Notes: generated by a model not told the origin, from the sequence alone. A DNA stretch of 64,000 bases from Pyronema omphalodes (GCA_024516155.1 JAJJXM010000072.1:62001-126000); one strand, 5' to 3'. Positions 10,951-21,539 are shown, counted from the stretch's first letter. Program-made: numbers and translations.

Positions 10951-12522
10951 TTTCCCGACACCTCTTCTTCATTATCCAATAATTCCACACTCGCCACTTT
11001 AACATTCGTCTTGGCGGGGCACGACGCAGCCATGTGGCCGAGGCCACCGCAGTAGAGGCAACGTCCTTCTGACAGGCGGGTCGCGCGTTCCTGTGCCGAC
11101 AGTTTCTGACGGGGTCCGCGGGCAGGGGTTTGCTTGCTGGAGGAGGCGGTGGTGGCTTGGGTAGCGGGGGTGGGGCGACTGGTGGCGGGGGTGGCGGCGG
11201 TAGTGGGTTTAACTTGGCCGCGGTTGGTACGCAGCTTGCGGAGGTTCTCAAGTGCTCTCAATTGGGAGTCCAATTTTTGGCACTGGTCAACAAATTCGTG
11301 CATCGTAGCGGTGGGAGGGGCGCCGACCAACTTTTCGTGCAACTCGAGGGACAGGCCGTTACGCAGAGCATCCATGGTGGCGGCTTCATCCTAGCCTAAT
11401 TCTGCGACCAGGCGGGAGAACTCTGCATAATAGTCTGAAAATTCGCGGTTGTTTTGTCGGAGATTTTGTAGTTTGAAACGAGCCGTTGCGCGCTCGTCCG
11501 GGTCTCCAAAGGTACGCTGTAGGATTTTAATGACGTCCTCGACGTCGTTGAGGGCCCAGCGGTTGCCATTTTCCTTAATAAAAGGAAGAATCTGATCCAA
11601 GGCGCGTCCGCGGAGGCGGCCCATGGCATAAGAAATCCGCTTGTGAGGGGTTGGGAAGCGTAGTTCGTCGCTCACCAACTTGATGCGAAGCAAGGAGACA
11701 AAGCGGCGGAGGTCCTCCCTGTTGGACCCATCGAAGGTTGGTGGATCCGAAATTTTGTCTCCGGTAACGCGGATGCCAGGGGAGGCGAGTAGCCCGTTAA
11801 TGAGTTCACGCTGGCGGGTGAGCTCCTTCTCGTAGTAGTGAATTTCATTCGTATCTGCTTGTTCCTCCGGGGTTAGGAGGATTTCGGGGTCTCGGGGGGG
11901 AAGTCTTGGAACTGGTGCGATTATAGCGGGGGCGGGGGCTGCGGCTGCGGCTGTGGTAGGGGGTGCGGCGGTTCGCGGCACTGTTTCTGGGCCATTTGGG
12001 TAAACCTGGACGGAGCCGGTCTGAAGACTGACAGGGGGAATGGGGGCAGGGGTGGGAGCTTCCGGAGCGCGGGAGGCGACAGGGCTGGAGACTCGAGTGC
12101 TGTTACGGGAGCCGGGGGTCTCCGCGAGGTCGTTTAAGAGGTAGCCCGTGGGATGGTCTTGGGCATCTAGGATTGATTGCGCGAGTTGTTTGGTGAACGT
12201 AAGCGGTTCATGGCCGTCAGGGAACTGAGTCATGGAGGCAGCGTTAACGATTTGCTGCCAATCTCCTTCGTCGATAAGTTTAACGTGCATTCTGGCGGGC
12301 TCGGAGGATCGGCTTGAGTCGGATGGTGTGGCGGACGTGCTCCTGGTAAGTGTAATCCTGGAGTTCCCAGCGGACCACAAGGTAGCAGTGATTTTCTGCT
12401 CTTCGGATGGTTCGTCGCACCGCGCCAGCGAATCGGTCGGAAATCCCGAAGGTCTCGTTTAGGGTGTGAGTTTCCAGGGCTTGTTTTAAGGCGTGTGTCC
12501 AAGCAGAACCGGTGGGGTTCAT
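10944..12522 (-). pseudogene. Gypsy B gag with zinc knuckle, one nonsense codon and a 5' frameshift
   Basis: The best start is ATG at 12522 (MNPTGSAW). The frame changes around 12290-12310 to the long capsid-like frame. TAG at 11391-11393 interrupts it in phase, and the frame continues to TAA at 10944-10946. The capsid region contains FDGSNREDLRRFV and YYAEFSRLVAEL, typical of retrotransposon Gag. A CCHC knuckle (CLYCGGLGHMAASC) sits near the C-terminus. The Ala/Pro-rich stretch near 11880-12080 is low complexity. CAG to TAG is one possible origin of the stop. Confidence 0.85.
10950..10956 (-). promoter_or_regulatory. -1 frameshift slippery heptamer GGGAAAA (Gypsy B)
   Basis: Read on the minus strand in the gag frame the bases are G_GGA_AAA, followed by GAT and the gag stop TAA. 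A -1 slip gives the pol frame, which is then open through protease. It has the same position and sequence as in Gypsy A and C. Confidence 0.8.
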
Positions 12523-12546
12523 GCGTGTTGGTCGAATAATTATTAG

Positions 12547-12555
12547 ATCGAACGT
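12547..12555 (-). promoter_or_regulatory. Candidate self-priming primer-binding site of Gypsy B
   Basis: Just inside the 5' LTR the element has no TGG-type tRNA primer site. Its minus-strand ACGTTCGAT starts 2 nt after the LTR and is an exact reverse complement of ATCGAACGT inside the same LTR (12765-12773). That site lies about 34 nt downstream of a TATA-like TACATAAG, where the transcript should begin. Tf1/sushi elements prime reverse transcription by annealing the mRNA 5' end to such a site. The assignment here is inferred. Confidence 0.5.
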
Positions 12556-12557
12556 AA

Positions 12558-13070
12558 TGTCAGGGAACTAGGAACGGACGGTCGAAGAACACACTGAACA
12601 CTACCGGCAAGGGGGACTAGGCGGGTTCCAGCACGGGGAACGGAAGGACAAGGACCGAAGTGCATGGCAGACGGACGGCACACGAAACAGGGACAGGGAC
12701 AAGGACAAGAATGACGTGGGACTGAAAGGAGAAGTCTTTATTAAGGACAAGGGAAAGACACAAGACGTTCGATGGAGAACTCAACAACGGGGAGGCAAGC
12801 CTCCTTATGTACAAAGGGGCGGCCAGCACTCTTGCTGGGCCGTCATCCAACATCGCTACATGAAAGCTTCCGTTCCCCATCAATTCACCTGCGACGCCAC
12901 AGCTCTCCAGCTCATGGTACGTCATCCATCATCAGTCAGTCTATCAACCACAACGGCACGGCACACAGAACAACACAACGACAACACAACACGGCAAGAC
13001 AACGGCAACAACAACGACAACACAATGGTGACGCAACAACACAACGGCTCGTCAGCCGTGTGCCGTGACA
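12558..13070 (-). repeat. 5' LTR of Gypsy B
   Basis: This is the upstream LTR in element orientation, 513 bp, running TG...CA with 5-bp TGTCA/TGACA ends. It holds a TATA-like box at 12804-12811, a GGAGGC/GCCTCC hairpin just after it and an AATAAA downstream. The LINE resumes at 13071 after the CATCT duplication. Confidence 0.93.
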
Positions 13071-15371
13071 CATCTTGTCTGCCGTTTGGGGTGCCTGGCT
13101 GGACGACCGTGCCGTTGGGTAAGGTCACACATGTGTGAGTCGTCATGGTGTCTTTTTGCGTCTTGTGGAAGTGTAGTAGCTCTGATTTCGAATCATCAAA
13201 AGCTACCGCGTTTTCGTTCGCCCACTGAAACGCTATTCGGGCTGCTTTTCCTAGTGTGTGTGCATTCGCTTCGCGTGTTCTACCATGGCGTACCAGTGCC
13301 ACATCATCGATGTATCTGGGCGTCCATAGAGTCGGGTTGTGGGTTTGTAGGGTATCAAAGAGGGGGCAGAGGTATATTAGCAACAGGATGGGGGAGGCTG
13401 GTGATCCTTGAGGTATTCCTGTGCGTGTTGGGCGTTGCTCATCTGTTTTACCGTCGAAAGATAATGCTGTCGTTCTGTCATGGAGGAACGATTCACACCA
13501 CGTCACCACTGGTCTCGGGCATCCGAGTGATCGCATTGTGTTCGTTAGTCGTGTGGCTGAGACGTTATCGAAAGCACCTCTGACGTCGAGGAATAGTGCC
13601 GACGTTATGAGCCGTTGTTGTGCATTTCTTTCTATGTCGTGGGTCAACGCCATAGCAGCGTTGATTGCCGAGCGTCTTGGGCGGCCTCCAATTTGGTCGT
13701 TATGGAGGAGGTTATATGTTTCTGCGATCTGACTTAGCCGTGTTGCCATTAATTTTTCGAGTACCTTGCCCATGCAGTTAAGTAATGCTATTGGGCGGTA
13801 CGCTTTTATTGAACTGTAGTCCGGTTTGTTGGGTTTTGGAATTATAACCGTTATCGCTTCTCGCCAGCACTTTGGCTGATAACCTACTTCACCGAGTGTG
13901 GCATTCAACGCCGTTAACTGCTCGGGGATTGCCTGCAGGGTCTTGCGTAGGCCCAGGAAGTTTATACCGTCCGGGCCGGGGGCCTCTTCTTCGGTGAGGA
14001 CGACAGGATTGCCGTTGACACTTCCTTCGCCGTGAAGGTGTTCCAATGTAGGGGGGGGCGATTGTGGGGAGTGGGGGTGTTTGGGGCGGAGGGGGGAGGG
14101 GGGAAGAGAGCCCGGAAGGCTGATACTTTACCGGGGAAGTCAGTGTGAGTTGTCGTGACTCCGTTGACAGTTGATTTGATTGGGGGTGTCAGCTGAGAGC
14201 GTCGGCGGTTGGTGTACCGGAACGCCGCCCATATATCTGCTCCTTTGGCCTGTGACAAGTATTCTTTCCACATCTTGTCCTTCGCATGTCTAACCGCCCT
14301 ATAGTGGGAGTTGCGGAGCTTTTTGTATTCCTCCAGGTTGATGGCGTTTCTATCCCATTTCCACCTCTTCCGAGCTTGTGTCATGGCTCTCTTGGTCTCA
14401 CGCAACTCTTGGGTCCACCAACGTTTTGCGCGGGGGGAGTGTTTGATCGTTGGGGTGGATTTGTGGGCTGCTTGTCGAATTGCGGATTGGAGTGACGCTG
14501 CCCATTCGTCGAGGTTGGATGGGGTCGGGTCAGATTGGAGCGTACGCCACCGCGGGGACAGTTGGTTTGTAAGGTGGAGGAGGGCACTTGTGAATTCGTC
14601 CCAGTTGGTGCGCTTCCAGTTTAGTAGTGGTTGCATTTGAGTATACTCGACGTCGGGATGTTGTGAGTATACTCGGAAGCGGATCACTTCGTGGTCGGAG
14701 CCCGTCGTTGCTTCCTCGTCGATACACCAATCCTGAACCTCGTTCGTCATGGCTGGGGAGGAGATGGTAAGGTCCAAAACGGAAGAGCCGAGTCCAGTCT
14801 TGTAATGGTATGTAGGGGTATCCGGTGTGTTCGCAAGTTGCCATCCGTGGTCGTCTATCACTTTCACCAGCTCGTCCGCCCGGGTTACTTGTTTATAGTG
14901 ACTGTTCCAGAGCGGGTGGTGAGCGTTCATATCACCTGTTATGACGCATCCGTTGGGTAAGGGAAGGGGGGCGAGGGAACGTGGGATGGTGTATAGTTTT
15001 GTGCGTGAGTCCCATTCGTTGTAGATGTTGATTAAATAGAAGGTGGAGATTAGAGGGGTGTATATTTCGAGGATTTGCATGTCAGGATCGGAGCACATAT
15101 CAGGACGGGGGGTGACGTTCAGAAAAGGATTGGAGCGAGTGACATACGCCGCCGTCCTGATTGTTGCTCCATGTGGGGATGGGGGAAGGAGTAATAGGAA
15201 GTCGGGGTGTGTAGTTACGAATTGCGGGTTTTTAATAGAGGCTTCTTGGATTAATATAATGTCCGCTGTTGGGCCTGAGGAATTCAGGAGGGTGTTGAGG
15301 GCGGTGCTACTTCTGTTTATGTTATGGAATATGATGTTGAGGGTGGCTGCCGATTTCTCCTGTCTATGCAT
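13071..15371 (-). pseudogene. LINE ORF2, N-terminal part (AP endonuclease and RT core)
   Basis: ATG at 15369-15371 overlaps the ORF1 stop within ATGCATAG. The endonuclease (about 15330-14650) shows the APE-type blocks HNINR, LIQEA, GDMNAHHPLW and GSDHEV. An apparent 2-bp AG gain near 13985 shifts the frame: one frame ends soon after SSSPKK and the other carries on as APGPDGIN, the first RT block. RT continues with GRPRRSAINAA, LDVRGAFDNV, GIPQGSPASPIL and the intact catalytic YIDD box near 13300. Gypsy B cuts the gene at 13071; the rest lies below 6698. Confidence 0.88.
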
Positions 15372-16134
15372 CGGTGATCATAGCGGAGTCTGCAGTGTGG
15401 TCTTCGGGGTTTGTGCGGGGAGTGCAGGTTCTGTCCCACGTTGCCTTGACTATGGCGGGGCGGGAGGGGCAGTTGGGGTGGTATGCGGGATGGTTGGTTT
15501 CGGGGTGGCCTTCTGTTTTGCAGTTTGCACACCGGGGGGGAATGTGGGGGCAGGGTTTACCCTTGCGGTCGGGGCACTCAGGGCATTGATGGAGGTAAGT
15601 AGAGTGAGGTTCGGCGCAGAGGGCACATGTGGGGTGGGAGGTGTTGGGGCATATGGCGTAGTGGTGGCCGAAGCGGAGACAGCGGCGGCATTGATCGGTC
15701 GCTCGGGCCGAGTGATAGTCAGTGACCTTGCCTGGTTCGTAGCGCACGATCACCTTTGTGCGCTTAAGCATGCGGGCTTCCGCAGCAGTCTTCAGTGCGA
15801 TCATTACACTAGACGCCGTCTTGCCTGCTCGCTTCTCCGGGTGGGTAATGTAACGAGGGGGTTGGGCTAGTTTAACTGCGTTGTTGCGTTCAATTTCATG
15901 TTGTAGGGCGGTCATGCCCTCGGGGGTACCGGGGTAGGCATCAAGGGGGATGCTGTGGACCGTCAGTTTGTGCCACTTTTCGGTCACGCGAGAGCTTTGC
16001 AATGTCATATGGACCGACTGAGCGGCTTCACTGATGGTGGGGAGGAACTGGGTAACTTCGTTCTGGGTAGTGTTCGGGGGAAAGGTTAGTATTATGTTGC
16101 CGGCCATATTTTTACGCACGGTCACGACGGCGAT
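15364..16134 (-). pseudogene. LINE ORF1, C-terminal part with Cys/His zinc knuckles
   Basis: This frame continues from the segment at 21954-22529 across the Gypsy C insertion. It encodes a nucleic-acid-binding Gag-like protein with one clear CCHC knuckle (CRRCLRFGHHYAIC) and two further Cys/His clusters (CALCAEPH...C and CANCKTEGH...C), the usual arrangement in Tad1- and jockey-like ORF1 proteins. The stop TAG at 15364-15366 overlaps the ORF2 ATG by 8 bp (ATGCATAG), suggesting coupled termination-reinitiation for ORF2. Confidence 0.85.
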
Positions 16135-16485
16135 TGTAACGGCGAACAAGGGAGAGATAGCTGACGGAGAACCTGAGGGCTCTTCTCAATTATTCACTCT
16201 TGAGTTCAATGGATATATCCTTATAATAACTTCAACGTTAGAAACTCTTAAGCTGTGTCTAGCATCAACTTAAAGACTTTCTGTGTTTAGAAGTTAAGGA
16301 AATAAACAAAGATTTCAAGGGACAAAGAGATCCAAAGACGGGGACGAGAACGAGGACGTAAACAAAGATTTTCGACAAAGTATTTGAATTTGTAAATAAA
16401 CAAACGAGTGCTGGATAATGAAGCGAATGATAGTAGGTGAATGAATGACGAGGAGGGGGAAGGTAATAATTCTCGAGCCGTGACA
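16135..16485 (-). repeat. 3' LTR of Gypsy C
   Basis: This 351-bp copy appears identical to 21603-21953. In element orientation it starts TGTCACGGC and ends GCCGTTACA, near-perfect inverted termini. Confidence 0.95.
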
Positions 16486-16524
16486 GGATCCCCCTTCTTG
16501 GACTGAGCTCCGGCGAAGTAACTT

Positions 16525-19500
16525 CTAAGATAAGTTGGGGAGGGGTCCCGGTTTATCGGGATACTTTTTATGAAAGTCGTCAACGGCTTTACTGTCGAAA
16601 TGAAGTTCGGCGGGTTCCCAATCGGGCATATCGTATCCAACCCATTTGACCATATACTGAAGTTTCTTCCGGTGAATTCGGGAGTCGAGGATAGCTTCGA
16701 TGAAGTATTCGTCTTCACCGTCGATTTCCACCGGGGGTGGTGGGTCTGATTGTTGACCGGGGTAGGGGTCATTCGCAGCGGGTTCCAATAAGGAAACATG
16801 TTGAACGTTGTGACATTTCATTGTCGAAGGTAGTTCTAATCGATAGGCATAGGGGGATACTTTGGCGATAATCTTGAGGGGTCCGTAACGTTTGTTGTCT
16901 AATTTCCGGGAGGGTCGACGGGTTTTCCAATTACGGGCATTCATCCATACCAGATCTCCGGGCTGATAATTCGGTGACGGGAGTCGATGTTTATCGGCAT
17001 TCTCTTGATAACGTAGATTAGCTCTGTTGATCTCAGCTCGTAAATGGTTATGGATTTCGGCGAGGGTTTTCGAAGTTGTGAGGGCCCGTCGATCGTTTAC
17101 ATCGTTCGTAGCTGCTGGAAGTAAATCGAATTGACAACGGGGGTCGAATCCTTTATTGGCAAAGAACGGGGAAGTTCCCGTTGTCTCGGATGCTTGGTTA
17201 TTCGCAGCGAATTCCGCTAATGGTAACCAGTCAGCCCAATCGTCTTGAAGATAGTTGACGTGAGCTCGGAGGTATTGTTCCATAATGGCGTTCATTCGTT
17301 CTGTTTGGCCGTCCGTTTGGGGATGGAATGCTGTAGATAATCGAGGCTCGATTCCCAAACGTCGACAGAGATTCTTCCAAAACAAAGCAGCGAATTGAGG
17401 TCCTCGATCAGAGATAATGGTAAGAGGGAGTCCATGCAATCGAAAGATGTGGGTAATAAACAAAGACGATAATTCCTTTGCGTCGATGTCTGTTCGACAG
17501 GCAATCAGATGTCGTTCTTTGGTTAATCTATCCACAACTACCCAAATTGCATCACACCCATTGGACCATGGTAATCCTGTTACGAAGTCCATTGATATGT
17601 CCTGCCAGGGTCTTTCTGGAATAGGTAGTGGACGTAGGATACCAAACGGGGCATGTCTGGTAGGTTTCGAACGTTGGCAGGTATGACAATTTCGAATATA
17701 CCTTTCCACGTCTGTCCTCATTTGGGGCCACGTATAGGTTCTTGAGAGGTATTCTAATGTTTTAGATCTACCTGGGTGTCCAGCCGTAGGAGAGTCGTGG
17801 TGTTGTTGCATTAGGTGTAATCGTAGGGGTTCGTAATTCGGGACCCATAAACATCCCCGGTAGAATAAACGGTTATTGTTTACTGTACATTCAGCTAGTG
17901 TAATGTCTTTACAATAACGAGTGTTATTGTTTAGCATTTCAATAACCTTAATGGGGAATGGGTCTTTCTCGTAGGCTTCCGTGAAGAGCTGGGATAAGGT
18001 GGGGTTTGTTTGTTGTGGGTCCGGTATTACGGTTTGTTGCGAATTCGTTATTGTTTGTTGATTACTGGGGGTAACAGCCGCAGCGTGAAGGATATTCTCT
18101 GGCTTAATGATCGTTGTGTGGTTCTCTAGGGAGCGTTCATCCCCCTCTTTAGGCAGATCTCCGGATCGACGAGTCAGTGCGTCTGGTTTACCGCCTGCGG
18201 TACCGGGGCGGTAAACAATCTTGAAATTAAACTGAGACAAGAACTGGGACCAACGGGCTTGACGGCGGTTCAAGAGCTTTGTCGAAGTGAAATATTCCAG
18301 ATTCTTATGATCTGACAGTACTCGGATGGGGTTAATAACAGATTGCAATTCGGGACGCCATTCCTCGAAGGCCCGGACGATAGCCATGAGTTCTTTATCG
18401 TATATCTCATAATTACATTCAGCGGGGGAATGTTTCTTTGAGAAGTAAGCAATAGGATGTAAGATTCCTTCATCATCATATTGAGAAAGGACTCCGGCGG
18501 AGACATAATCAGAGGCATCGGTTTCGACAATAACATCCCGGTCTGGGTCGAAACGAGCCAAAACGGGGGCGGATGTGAATGTTGATTTCAATTCCTCAAA
18601 GGCCTGTTCTTGGGATTCTGACCAGACGAAAGGAACTCCTTTACGTGTGAGTAACGTAAGAGGTTGGACTATTTTTGAATAGTTCCTAACGAAACGTCGA
18701 TAGAAGTTTGCAAATCCCAAAAACGCTCTAACATCTTTGAGGTTCCGGGGAGATTCCCAATCTCGAACTGCAGTAATCTTCTCAGGATCCATCTTTATAC
18801 CTTCTGTACTAATGATGAGTCCTAAGTACTTTACTTCCTTCTGATGGAACTCGCATTTCTCTGGTTTGAGATGTAACCCTGCTTTTTCGAATGCTTCGAG
18901 AATCAATTTAACATGTTGTTTATGTTCTTCGAGATTATCCGAATAGATCAGGGTGTCATCCAAATAGGCAGTGCAGAATCGATCAAGGTAAGGTGCCAAT
19001 ACGTCGTTAATGAAGTTCTGAAACGTAGCAGGGGCATTGGTAAGGCCGAAGGGCATAACCAATGATTCGAATAATCCGTACCGGGTACGAAAAGCGGTTT
19101 TCCATTCTTCCCCATTTGCCATACGTATTAAGTTATACGCCCCCCTAATGTCGAGCTTAGTGAACCACTTAGCTCTTGAAAGGTTCATTAAGGTATCCTG
19201 CATTAGGGGAAGAGGGTAGCGATTCTTGATTGTTCCGGCGTTGATTCCACGATAATCGACCACCAAACGTAATGAACCGTCGCCTTTCTTTACGAAAAGA
19301 ATGGGAGCGGCCGCTGGGGACGAGGAAGCACGGATGAAACCTTTGGTAAGGTTCTCGTCTAACCAACGTTTCAATTCCTCCAACTCTGGACGTGATAGGG
19401 AGTAAAGAGGACCGAAGGGAGGCTGAAAACCATCGACGAGTGATATCTTGTGATCCGACGGTCGATGGGGCGGTAACTTATCGGCGTTGACTTTTTCGAA

Positions 19501-20382
19501 GATTCCCAAGTACTGGTGATATTCGGGTGGTACAATAGTCTTAAGATCCGGTTCCTTTTTCTCTGGTTGAAGAGCTGTGGTGATTTCATTCAAAGATAAG
19601 GAGAATTGTTCGACTTTTCCGTAACGGTTGTTGGCATTGTTTACAATTCGTCGAAACGTCGTAGCTGAAATGGCACAGATCTTATTCTGTTGTTTTGGAG
19701 CAATACCCTTAACAGGGGTGGGTGTTAACGTGGTTCGGTGGGGGAGGCAGTTCGGTGATGAGAATTTGATATCGTTATCGGCGAAGTTTATTGTAACATC
19801 GTGTTTACGAAGCCATGGGATTCCTAAAACGAGGGGATAATGACCAAGCCGAGTAACGTAGGCAGTTAGTAATTCATGATGGTCTCCTATTGTACATTCG
19901 ACTTCAACGTATTCGGTGATGTCTCCTGATGAAATAGGTCGTCCATCAATTACTTCGACCATTTTGGGGTTTTTCAATTGATAACGGGGGAAGTTGTGTT
20001 GGCGTGCGAAGTCTTCGTTCATGAAGGAAATTCCTGTGCATCCGCAGTCTACGAGAGCATGAGTATCGATCTTGGTATTGTGTTCAGTTAGTGTACATGG
20101 CACGACCAAATGATTCCCATCCAATTCGTTTTCTTGTTTACTTGACAAAGAACTAGCGGATACATAAACGATTTCCTGAGATGAAACGAAAGACGAGGCA
20201 GGGGCTGGTCCAACAACAGAGCCAACAGGCTGTTGATGGACTACTCTTTTCCCTGGTCGACGTCGGGGTTTGTTGGAATATCCAAAACCTCGGCGGCGGC
20301 TAGGCGAATCTTGCGGGAGTTGTTTGCTGCCAACGTAGAACATTCGTTCTTGAAATGATCGGCTGATCCACAATAAAGACAA
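16525..20382 (-). CDS. Gypsy C pol polyprotein (PR-RT-RNaseH-IN-chromodomain), intact frame
   Basis: The frame is open from 20382 to the stop at 16525. Translation probably enters by -1 frameshifting at 20247-20253. Domains in order: protease with ALVDCGCTGISFMN (about residue 110); RT with LVVDYRGINAG, VMPFGLTNAPATF and YLDDTLIYS (about 350-510); RNase H with VETDASDY (about 620-740); integrase with HHDSPTAGHPG, CHTCQRSK and D,D,E residues in DFVTGL, SDRGPQF and TERMN (about 850-1080); and a C-terminal chromodomain with EAILDSR and YMVKWVGY. All catalytic residues I looked for are present. It is the best candidate for active Gypsy enzymes in the window, though its gag is broken. Confidence 0.95.
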   Translation of the reverse strand: MSLLWISRSFQERMFYVGSKQLPQDSPSRRRGFGYSNKPRRRPGKRVVHQQPVGSVVGPAPASSFVSSQEIVYVSASSLSSKQENELDGNHLVVPCTLTEHNTKIDTHALVDCGCTGISFMNEDFARQHNFPRYQLKNPKMVEVIDGRPISSGDITEYVEVECTIGDHHELLTAYVTRLGHYPLVLGIPWLRKHDVTINFADNDIKFSSPNCLPHRTTLTPTPVKGIAPKQQNKICAISATTFRRIVNNANNRYGKVEQFSLSLNEITTALQPEKKEPDLKTIVPPEYHQYLGIFEKVNADKLPPHRPSDHKISLVDGFQPPFGPLYSLSRPELEELKRWLDENLTKGFIRASSSPAAAPILFVKKGDGSLRLVVDYRGINAGTIKNRYPLPLMQDTLMNLSRAKWFTKLDIRGAYNLIRMANGEEWKTAFRTRYGLFESLVMPFGLTNAPATFQNFINDVLAPYLDRFCTAYLDDTLIYSDNLEEHKQHVKLILEAFEKAGLHLKPEKCEFHQKEVKYLGLIISTEGIKMDPEKITAVRDWESPRNLKDVRAFLGFANFYRRFVRNYSKIVQPLTLLTRKGVPFVWSESQEQAFEELKSTFTSAPVLARFDPDRDVIVETDASDYVSAGVLSQYDDEGILHPIAYFSKKHSPAECNYEIYDKELMAIVRAFEEWRPELQSVINPIRVLSDHKNLEYFTSTKLLNRRQARWSQFLSQFNFKIVYRPGTAGGKPDALTRRSGDLPKEGDERSLENHTTIIKPENILHAAAVTPSNQQTITNSQQTVIPDPQQTNPTLSQLFTEAYEKDPFPIKVIEMLNNNTRYCKDITLAECTVNNNRLFYRGCLWVPNYEPLRLHLMQQHHDSPTAGHPGRSKTLEYLSRTYTWPQMRTDVERYIRNCHTCQRSKPTRHAPFGILRPLPIPERPWQDISMDFVTGLPWSNGCDAIWVVVDRLTKERHLIACRTDIDAKELSSLFITHIFRLHGLPLTIISDRGPQFAALFWKNLCRRLGIEPRLSTAFHPQTDGQTERMNAIMEQYLRAHVNYLQDDWADWLPLAEFAANNQASETTGTSPFFANKGFDPRCQFDLLPAATNDVNDRRALTTSKTLAEIHNHLRAEINRANLRYQENADKHRLPSPNYQPGDLVWMNARNWKTRRPSRKLDNKRYGPLKIIAKVSPYAYRLELPSTMKCHNVQHVSLLEPAANDPYPGQQSDPPPPVEIDGEDEYFIEAILDSRIHRKKLQYMVKWVGYDMPDWEPAELHFDSKAVDDFHKKYPDKPGPLPNLS

Positions 20383-21539
20383 AGTCCCTTAGCCATTCGT
20401 TCATCACGACGGCGTTGGTTCTGAGCCTTTTGGGAAGCTGATAGGTCCATGGGGGCCGATCCGTAATTACCACTATTGGTATTCGTTGGGTGGGACGCCG
20501 GGCGAGACGGCGTGGAGCTGGAACGACTGGGGACCGAAGAAACGTGCCGCTTTGTGGTGTTTGAATGAGCTCGAATTCTGTAATCTAGCTTCATACAAAG
20601 ATCCACAAATTTGGTGAAGTTCTGAGGTTCTTCGGCTTGGTAAACAAGACTGGTCTGAAGGTCTCGAGAGAGTCCACGCTTCAGAGCAGCCTTCTTTGCG
20701 TTTTCGTCGTAGTTCAAGATGGCCATTAATCGTTGGAATTCTGCGTAATATTGGCTAAACTCACCGTTGCCCTGTTGAAGTTTATCCAATTCCGCAGATG
20801 CAGTACCAACTTGATCAGGATCTCCGAAGGCAGCTTCCAGAATTGTAATGAGAGCCTCAACGTCCTTAAGCTTAATCTTATCTGTAAGGACGTAGGGTTG
20901 AATTTGATTCTGAGCGTTGCCTTTGAGATATCCATAAGTATAACGTAGCTTATGTTGATCGTCGGTAAAACGGGAGGAGTCTCCGGCGAGCTTGGATCTG
21001 ACCTTCGAGATGAAGTTCAAGAGTTCCTTGCGTTCACCAGAGAACTCAGGTGGGTGGGGTAATTCGATGGGACGGGTATTCGGAAGGGGACCGTTTTTCG
21101 TAAGGGCTTGTAGGAGTCGAACGGAGGCGTTGGCGCTTTCGAGATCTCTTTCCAAATCGGTAATTCGTTGAGCGTAGAGGGAGTTGTCCTTTCGAGCTTC
21201 TGTGAGTTCGGCTCGAAGGTCGTCCCTAAGTTGACAGTCTCGTTCGTATTCTTTTACGGCGTTACGGACCAACTTGATCTTCGTAGGGTCCTGTTAGACC
21301 TCTAACCTTTCGGCTTCGTTGAGGTACAGGGCCACGACGACCTTGTTGTTTTGGTCCATTTCGAGGGATTAACGGAGGTGCCAGATGTTGGTTTCGTCGT
21401 TGTATTGAATTCGAGTTGCTGCGTATTCGTTTCCGAGTTGTCGAGCAATTTCGATTTCGTCAAGGACGACGGGGTTTTCGAGGGAACGGAAGATCGGTAA
21501 TAGATTGATGAATTCGTAGAACCAGAGGTTGTGAAGCAT
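20241..21539 (-). pseudogene. Gypsy C gag with coiled-coil region and zinc knuckle; two in-frame TAA codons
   Basis: The frame extends upstream to ATG at 21539 (MLHNLWFYEF). It is interrupted in phase by TAA at 21369-21371 and 21294-21296; CAA (Gln) fits both contexts. Beyond 21294 it is open to TAG at 20241-20243. The middle has a charged helical stretch (about 21240-21130), then capsid-like PPEFSGERKELLNFI and YYAEFQRLM. Near the end is the CCHC-like knuckle CLYCGSADHFKNEC. A shorter Gag from a start at or below 21272 is possible, so loss of function is likely but not certain. Confidence 0.8.
20247..20253 (-). promoter_or_regulatory. -1 frameshift slippery heptamer GGGAAAA (Gypsy C)
   Basis: The minus strand in the gag frame reads CAG GGA AAA GAG TAG, so G_GGA_AAA lies one codon before the gag stop. 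A -1 slip reads GGG AAA AGA GTA and continues in the long pol frame. Position and sequence match those of Gypsy A and B. Confidence 0.85.

Larger units (their letters stand above)
6699..13070 (-). mobile_element. Gypsy B: full-length chromodomain Ty3/Gypsy element inserted in the LINE
   Basis: Two 513-bp LTRs (6699-7211 and 12558-13070) bound a 6372-bp element. The target duplication CATCT is present at 6694-6698 and 13071-13075. In element orientation the LTR starts TGTCACGG and ends CCCTGACA. Internal order is gag, then PR-RT-RNaseH-IN-chromodomain. By eye the LTRs differ at about 7 positions, suggesting a moderately recent insertion. Coding is broken by a TAG in gag, a TGA in pol and a frameshift before the chromodomain. 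A purine-rich tract lies next to the 3' LTR at 7212-7222. Confidence 0.95.

Noticed and set aside
15043..15870. Plus-strand 275-codon frame
   Set aside because: It is antisense to LINE ORF1/ORF2, which have clear endonuclease and zinc-knuckle motifs on the minus strand.
16486..16524. Self-priming site in Gypsy C like that of Gypsy B
   Set aside because: The sequence after its 5' LTR (near 21590-21602) shows only 6-nt matches to the LTR, which chance explains.
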